From: Haloarcula sp. H-GB4
GTDB taxonomy: Archaea; Halobacteriota; Halobacteria; Halobacteriales; Haloarculaceae
NCBI RefSeq assembly: GCF_030848575.1
Contig: NZ_JAVDDX010000002.1
Location: forward strand, 1,302,001-1,366,000
Length of the DNA: 64,000 nt
Direction: 5' to 3'
Position numbers and translations under genes: made by a program
Shown here: in pieces, positions 60,724-64,000 of the stretch
Layout: each line of letters begins with the position of its first letter
Position numbering within the stretch: the stretch's first letter is position 1
Notes under the pieces: model-generated
Told to the model about the DNA's origin: nothing
Databases searched by the model: none
What the model saw: only the letters and a program-made list of their open reading frames with translations

Positions 60724-60779
60724 GTCGGGAATGACTGCACCGGTCCAGTTCCCCGACCGAACCGTGTGCAGTCGCCGAC
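60724..60779. ncRNA. Long intergenic hairpin upstream of priL, candidate structured RNA
   Basis: GTCGG (60724-60728) pairs with CCGAC (60775-60779); GACTGCAC (60733-60740) pairs with GTGCAGTC (60766-60773); CGGT (60741-60744) pairs with ACCG (60761-60764) with one bulged base. This gives 17 base pairs in a 56-nt region with a 16-base loop. Strand cannot be decided. No gene overlaps it. Whether it is transcribed is unknown. In the rest of 60690-60970 I see only CTATA/TATAG (60866-60877) and the priL promoter. Confidence 0.4.
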
Positions 60780-60970
60780 CCGCATATCCTTACCACACTT
60801 CATCACTGGAGAGTGGTGGGCATCCGTTTGTCTACTAGCTGTATTCACCCGCCGCGGGGCCGGTCCTATATGTATAGCCCCACAGTCTGGTCGCCCCCGC
60901 TGTCGGGAATCTGACACCGCCCGTCCCGGTGACGGCAATTTTATTCGCTCCCATCCGAAAGGTGGTGGCA

Positions 60971-62047
60971 ATGGAACCGCTCCACGCACGCTACCCCTTT
61001 CTGGCGCGGTCGCGGGAGGCCGTCGAAGCCGCGGCGGTGGACTTGGGCGAGATCGTCGCCACGGACGAAACGGTCACAGCGCGCGCGCTGGAGCGGGTCG
61101 AATCGGCAATCACGGACGGGACTGTCGGTGAGCCACATCGACGGACCCGCGTCGAACTGCTTTCGTACCCGGTCGCCCGCGTGCTGGTGTCGCTCGTCGA
61201 CGTGCACATCTGCACCCGGAAGTACGCACAGGCGGAGGCCGAGGCGGCCTACGACCGGTTTACCGAGGAGTTCGCGACGACGACGGAACTGAAGTCGACT
61301 CAGCGCGAGACACTGGACCGAACGGAACTGCTCGCGGAGTTCGACCTCGCGAGTGCTGTTAGCGACGCCGGCGACGGATACCGCGTCGAAGTCGGGGCGT
61401 ATCTCGACCTGGCGGCCGATCAGCGGGGCGATTCCTGGCGGCTGGTCAATCGGCCACTGACAGACGGCGAGGTCAGGGTCACCGCCGAGGAACTGAACGT
61501 CCTGCTGAAGCAGGCGATACGTCACCGAGTCACCGACGGCCTGCCGTTCACCGTCCCGGATGCCATCGCCGACGAACTGACAGAGGAGGTCGACCGCCTA
61601 GAGGAAGTCCTCTCGGAACTGGAACTCACCCGCGAGATCGACACTGTCGTCCCGGAGCTGTTCCCACCCTGTATGAAGTCGCTCCTCGATCAGGTGCAGA
61701 AAGGCGAACACCTCGAACACCACTCCCGGTTTGCCATCGCGACCTTCCTCATCGGCATCGGGATGACGACAGACGAGATCGTCGACCTGTTTCAGGTCAA
61801 CCCCGGTTTCGGCGAGGAGGCAACCCGCTATCAGGTCGACCATATCCGCGGGGATACCAGCCCGACGGAATACTCAACCCCGGCGTGTTCGACCATGCAG
61901 TCCTACGGTGACTGTGTCAACATGGACGACCTCTGTGAGACGATTTCTCACCCGATGGGCTACTACGAGCAGAAGTTAGATGACACCGACGAAGAGGAAC
62001 TAGTCGACTGGCGCGAGGACGAGGCTGATGAAGAGGCCGACGCCTAG
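60971..62047 (+). CDS. priL: DNA primase large subunit
   Basis: Partner of PriS in RNA primer synthesis. The start MEPLHARYPFLARSREAVEA and ELLSYPVARVLVSLVDVHIC match haloarchaeal PriL. The C-terminal 4Fe-4S domain shows four conserved cysteines: one in FPPCMKSLLDQV (about 233), and three in TPACSTMQSYGDCVNMDDLC (about 305-321). ATG 60971 follows an ttttatt box A (about -30). Length 358 aa. The 3' end overlaps the convergent small membrane gene by four bases. Confidence 0.96.
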   Translation: MEPLHARYPFLARSREAVEAAAVDLGEIVATDETVTARALERVESAITDGTVGEPHRRTRVELLSYPVARVLVSLVDVHICTRKYAQAEAEAAYDRFTEEFATTTELKSTQRETLDRTELLAEFDLASAVSDAGDGYRVEVGAYLDLAADQRGDSWRLVNRPLTDGEVRVTAEELNVLLKQAIRHRVTDGLPFTVPDAIADELTEEVDRLEEVLSELELTREIDTVVPELFPPCMKSLLDQVQKGEHLEHHSRFAIATFLIGIGMTTDEIVDLFQVNPGFGEEATRYQVDHIRGDTSPTEYSTPACSTMQSYGDCVNMDDLCETISHPMGYYEQKLDDTDEEELVDWREDEADEEADA

Positions 62048-62253
62048 AACTGCTGGCGTTCGAGCCAGAGACCGGCAGCGGTCATGAACACGACGAACAG
62101 CCCGATCGCGCCGATGAGTGCGTAGCCGCCCGTTGCCTCTACGGTTGACCCACTTAGATACATCTGTGAGGCCGTAACAGTTGCGCCGACGAACAGCACG
62201 ACGGCGACCGCCGAGATGACGATTTGCAGGAGCGTCTCCCGCTCGATATCCAT
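62044..62253 (-). CDS. Small membrane protein, 69 aa
   Basis: Begins MDIERETLLQIVISAVAVVL; two TM helices (about 9-29 and 42-62, GGYALIGAIGLFVVFMTAAG) and a short basic-acidic tail (LWLERQQF). Function unknown. ATG 62253 is chosen from a much longer open frame because it starts the membrane-type sequence and a caaaaag element lies ~27 bases upstream. Its stop overlaps the priL stop. Confidence 0.74.
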   Translation of the reverse strand: MDIERETLLQIVISAVAVVLFVGATVTASQMYLSGSTVEATGGYALIGAIGLFVVFMTAAGLWLERQQF

Positions 62254-62382
62254 GCTCTGCGATTTCACAGGGCCGGCAAAAAGGGTATCGAAGCGGCGGA
62301 GCCCACTGTCCGAGCCATTTAGGCCCGTGTAGCACCTACGTTTCAACTGGACACATTGGAAAATACAGCCGTGTCCGCACCT

Positions 62383-63030
62383 ATGACGCTCATCGAGCCA
62401 GCAGCCGACCGGCAGAGTACCGCACTTGCACCGGACCTCCGTTCCCTCCCGGACCGGGCCGCCCGTGCTTGGACCGAGCGCATGGCCGTCCATCCGCGAG
62501 CGGACAGCACGTACGCCGTGACGACGGAGAGCGACAGCACGTACCTCGTCGACATCGCACAGCACGCCTGTTCCTGTCCGGACAACCGCATTCGCGGCGA
62601 GCACTGCAAACACCTCCGGCGCGTCGCTATCGAAATCACTGCACGACAGGTCGCACCGCCCGGTAAGCAACGGGCGGTCTGTGACGCCTGTGGGACCGTT
62701 ACCTTCGTCGCCGTCGACGCGAGAACGCCCCATCTCTGTGGCAACTGCCGACTGGAAATCGGCGACATCGTGCGAGACCGCGAGACGGACGACAGCCTCG
62801 TCGTTACGGCCGTCACCGACACGCCAGCCGACGACTGGACCATCAAGGCGACCGACGAGACGGTCGCCGACTACGACACCAACGACGGCTACCCGCCTGA
62901 CGACCTCGTTGTGCTAGCGACGTATCTTTCTGATGCCGTCAGCGCGACCGAGCCGCGAGAATACGCCTTTCCGCTGTCACGACTCCGCCGCGCCGACGAC
63001 GCCGAACTCGTTGGCGGTGGGACACAGTAA
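62383..63030 (+). CDS. SWIM zinc-finger protein with a second zinc ribbon
   Basis: From ATG 62383 the protein has a SWIM site C63-x-C65, nine residues, C75-x-H77 (HACSCPDNRIRGEHCKHLRR) and a separate zinc ribbon C100-x2-C103 with C119-x2-C122. The rest is an alpha/beta domain (VVTAVTDTPADDWTIKATDE). SWIM domains act in DNA or protein binding; the pair of zinc sites suggests nucleic acid contact, by inference. Starts at TTG 62356 or GTG 62371 are also open; an aaaatac element lies ~20 bases before 62383, so the start is uncertain. It is convergent with hjc. Confidence 0.8.
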   Translation: MTLIEPAADRQSTALAPDLRSLPDRAARAWTERMAVHPRADSTYAVTTESDSTYLVDIAQHACSCPDNRIRGEHCKHLRRVAIEITARQVAPPGKQRAVCDACGTVTFVAVDARTPHLCGNCRLEIGDIVRDRETDDSLVVTAVTDTPADDWTIKATDETVADYDTNDGYPPDDLVVLATYLSDAVSATEPREYAFPLSRLRRADDAELVGGGTQ

Positions 63031-63048
63031 TCGAACGCCTGTAAAGCA

Positions 63049-63567
63049 CTATTCAAGCATCGCTGCGGCTTCCTCTTTGTCGAGGTCGCCGCGCTCGAAG
63101 GCCGACAGCACATCTAGCACGCTCTGGTCGGGGCCGTCGTCGCCTACCTCGTCAAGCGTGACCTTCTCGGAGTTGCCCACGAACTCATCGAAGTCAGTCC
63201 CGTCAGAGAGAGCTTTTTCCTTTTTGACGCGGTAGTTGCCGCCGTCGGTGGTGTAGAGATCAGCCGGATGGAAGAAGTACCACTCCTCGCGGTCGAACCT
63301 GACGCCGATACGCGGCTTCGCGCCGAAGTTCCGGGCGAAAAACAGCAGCGCCTCGACCTCTTCACCAGTGAGATAGATGGGGTCGCCAGCACTGGACTTC
63401 GCCTCGATAGCGTAGAACGTTTCCCCGTCGCCTGAGAGCACGTCCGGCAGTTCCCGCTCGGTCGCGCTGCCGCTCGCCGGCGCGCGCATCACTGCAAAGC
63501 CCGCCTCGTCGAGTGCGTTGACCAGTTCGCGCTCGCGGCGGTCACCCTTCGCGTTCGAGTTTGCCAT
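63049..63567 (-). CDS. hjc: Holliday junction resolvase Hjc
   Basis: Cuts four-way DNA junctions in recombination. Catalytic residues are E12, D42 (LPDVL), E55 and K57 (AIEAKSS), the Hjc arrangement, with the basic start [20 protein letters not shown] and the beta-core [15 protein letters not shown]. Archaeal Hjc is usually ~120-140 aa; this one, at 172, has an acidic C-terminal extension ([20 protein letters not shown]). ATG 63567 has a gtaaaa-type box A ~25-30 bases upstream. Three CCGTTCA copies lie just beyond it. Confidence 0.93.
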   Translation of the reverse strand: MANSNAKGDRRERELVNALDEAGFAVMRAPASGSATERELPDVLSGDGETFYAIEAKSSAGDPIYLTGEEVEALLFFARNFGAKPRIGVRFDREEWYFFHPADLYTTDGGNYRVKKEKALSDGTDFDEFVGNSEKVTLDEVGDDGPDQSVLDVLSAFERGDLDKEEAAAMLE

Positions 63568-63596
63568 TATCAGGTCGTGGAGGGATGGGGGTAAAA

Positions 63597-63631
63597 CCGT
63601 TCAGATACAGCCAGACCGTTCATCCCGTTCA
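63597..63631. repeat. Three direct copies of CCGTTCA upstream of hjc
   Basis: CCGTTCA occurs at 63597-63603, 63616-63622 and 63625-63631. The first copy sits just upstream of the hjc box A. They may be binding half-sites of a regulator; the short length makes chance possible. Confidence 0.35.
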
Positions 63632-63681
63632 GAGAGGCGCACCTCGATTTGACCTATCGCGGGGCATATACGGGCTAACAC

Positions 63682-63700
63682 CATTCCACGTCATGGAATG
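63682..63700. promoter_or_regulatory. 19-bp dyad between hjc and the lipoprotein gene
   Basis: CATTCCA (63682-63688) and its exact reverse complement TGGAATG (63694-63700) surround CGTCA. It lies 60-80 bases before the rightward lipoprotein ATG (63760) and about 115-133 from hjc. It may be an operator; a hairpin in RNA is also possible. Confidence 0.45.
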
Positions 63701-63759
63701 ACTACGTACGCAACAGCAGCGACAGTATTGTCGGCAACCAACCACACGGGGTGGAGCCA

Positions 63760-64000
63760 ATGAGACGGCGACGATTCATCGCGACAGGCGCTGGCGTCAG
63801 CGTCGGTCTCCTCGCCGGCTGTTCCGGGTCGAGCACCTCCGGCGAATCCGATGGGACTAGCGGTGATGAAACCAGTGACGGCGGCTCTACTGACGCGGAT
63901 GCGATGACGGACGACGGCAGTACCGTCGGGACGTTCCGGTTGCTCATCAGCGACCAGCCCGCGGCTATCGGTGACTTCGACTCGCTCAACGTATCGTTCT
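63760..64000 (+). CDS. Tat lipoprotein with DUF4382-like domain, 5' part (runs off window)
   Basis: Begins MRRRRFIATGAGVSVGLLAG followed by C: a twin-arginine signal with the lipobox LLAGC at residues 17-21, so the protein is exported by Tat and lipid-anchored at the cell surface. After an Asp/Gly/Ser/Thr-rich linker of about 35 residues, GTFRLLISDQPAAIGDFDSL matches the start of the DUF4382 domain. Start ATG 63760 follows GGAG with only three bases between, so it is not a standard Shine-Dalgarno. The rest is outside the window. Confidence 0.85.
   Translation, partial: MRRRRFIATGAGVSVGLLAGCSGSSTSGESDGTSGDETSDGGSTDADAMTDDGSTVGTFRLLISDQPAAIGDFDSLNVSF

Overview
The window is chromosomal DNA from a haloarchaeon, most likely a Haloarcula or close relative (genus inferred from memory of gene content and order, not from a search). 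GC is high, nearly all soluble products are strongly acidic, and the information-processing genes are archaeal: MCM, primase large subunit, TFB, aIF2-gamma, Rpo7, Spt4, Hjc, Trm1, Trm-G10, Tsr3 and L40e. Many genes have an AT-rich box A 25-32 bases before the start codon and no Shine-Dalgarno, which is the leaderless haloarchaeal pattern; I used it to choose starts. I see no rRNA, tRNA, CRISPR array or insertion sequence. The window reads as ordinary core chromosome with small regulatory dyads and intergenic hairpin clusters.

Layout. 1-5.1 kb: the 3' end of mcm, then a compact run of haloarchaeal unknowns with overlapping start/stop codons leading into a MinD-type ATPase, a convergent tfb and another unknown. 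5.2-12.6 kb: a GCS2-like ligase family protein, an FMN reductase with a striking tandem operator, a Rieske protein, a TetR-MATE pair, and divergent lrp-glnA. 12.6-24.4 kb: membrane proteins (PAP2, YihY, a second MATE), trm1, a 7TM histidine kinase, a SWIM protein, hisH-SDR-ADC, family-4 UDG and RidA. 24.6-36 kb: DUF99/endonuclease dU, three metallo-beta-lactamase proteins in all with the one at 44.9 kb, L40e, an enolase-superfamily protein, Tsr3, a peroxiredoxin fusion, SerS, UspA and MscS. 36-48.4 kb: a cation/proton antiporter with TrkA domains, Nudix, thiolase, a five-repeat YegP membrane protein divergent from an AAA+ ATPase, a predicted PD-(D/E)XK nuclease and a zinc-rich winged-helix protein. 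48.7-53.5 kb: the translation/transcription operon aif2g-PIN-rpo7-spt4-dephospho-CoA kinase, then trm-G10. 53.6-64 kb: hisG, an MFS transporter, a MTA/SAH-type deaminase, an Asn-sequon-rich secreted protein, ahcY, a hexapeptide protein, priL, a second SWIM protein, hjc and the start of a Tat lipoprotein.

How parts work together. mcm, priL, hjc, UDG and endonuclease dU give a replication and repair theme. lrp and glnA form a nitrogen-regulation pair. The amidohydrolase and AhcY both handle S-adenosylhomocysteine. Seven short genes (37-61 aa) were read directly from the sequence: L40e, two zinc-ribbon proteins, a 61-aa acidic protein, a 48-aa protein, a 50-aa protein and a 58-aa membrane protein.

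The best candidate for an undescribed system is the MinD-type ATPase with its three uncharacterised partners beside mcm (927-3581). Next are the YegP-repeat/AAA+ divergent pair (41464-44512), the cysteine-rich predicted nuclease with a one-TM partner (46169-47338), and a long near-perfect RNA-type hairpin before priL (60724-60779).
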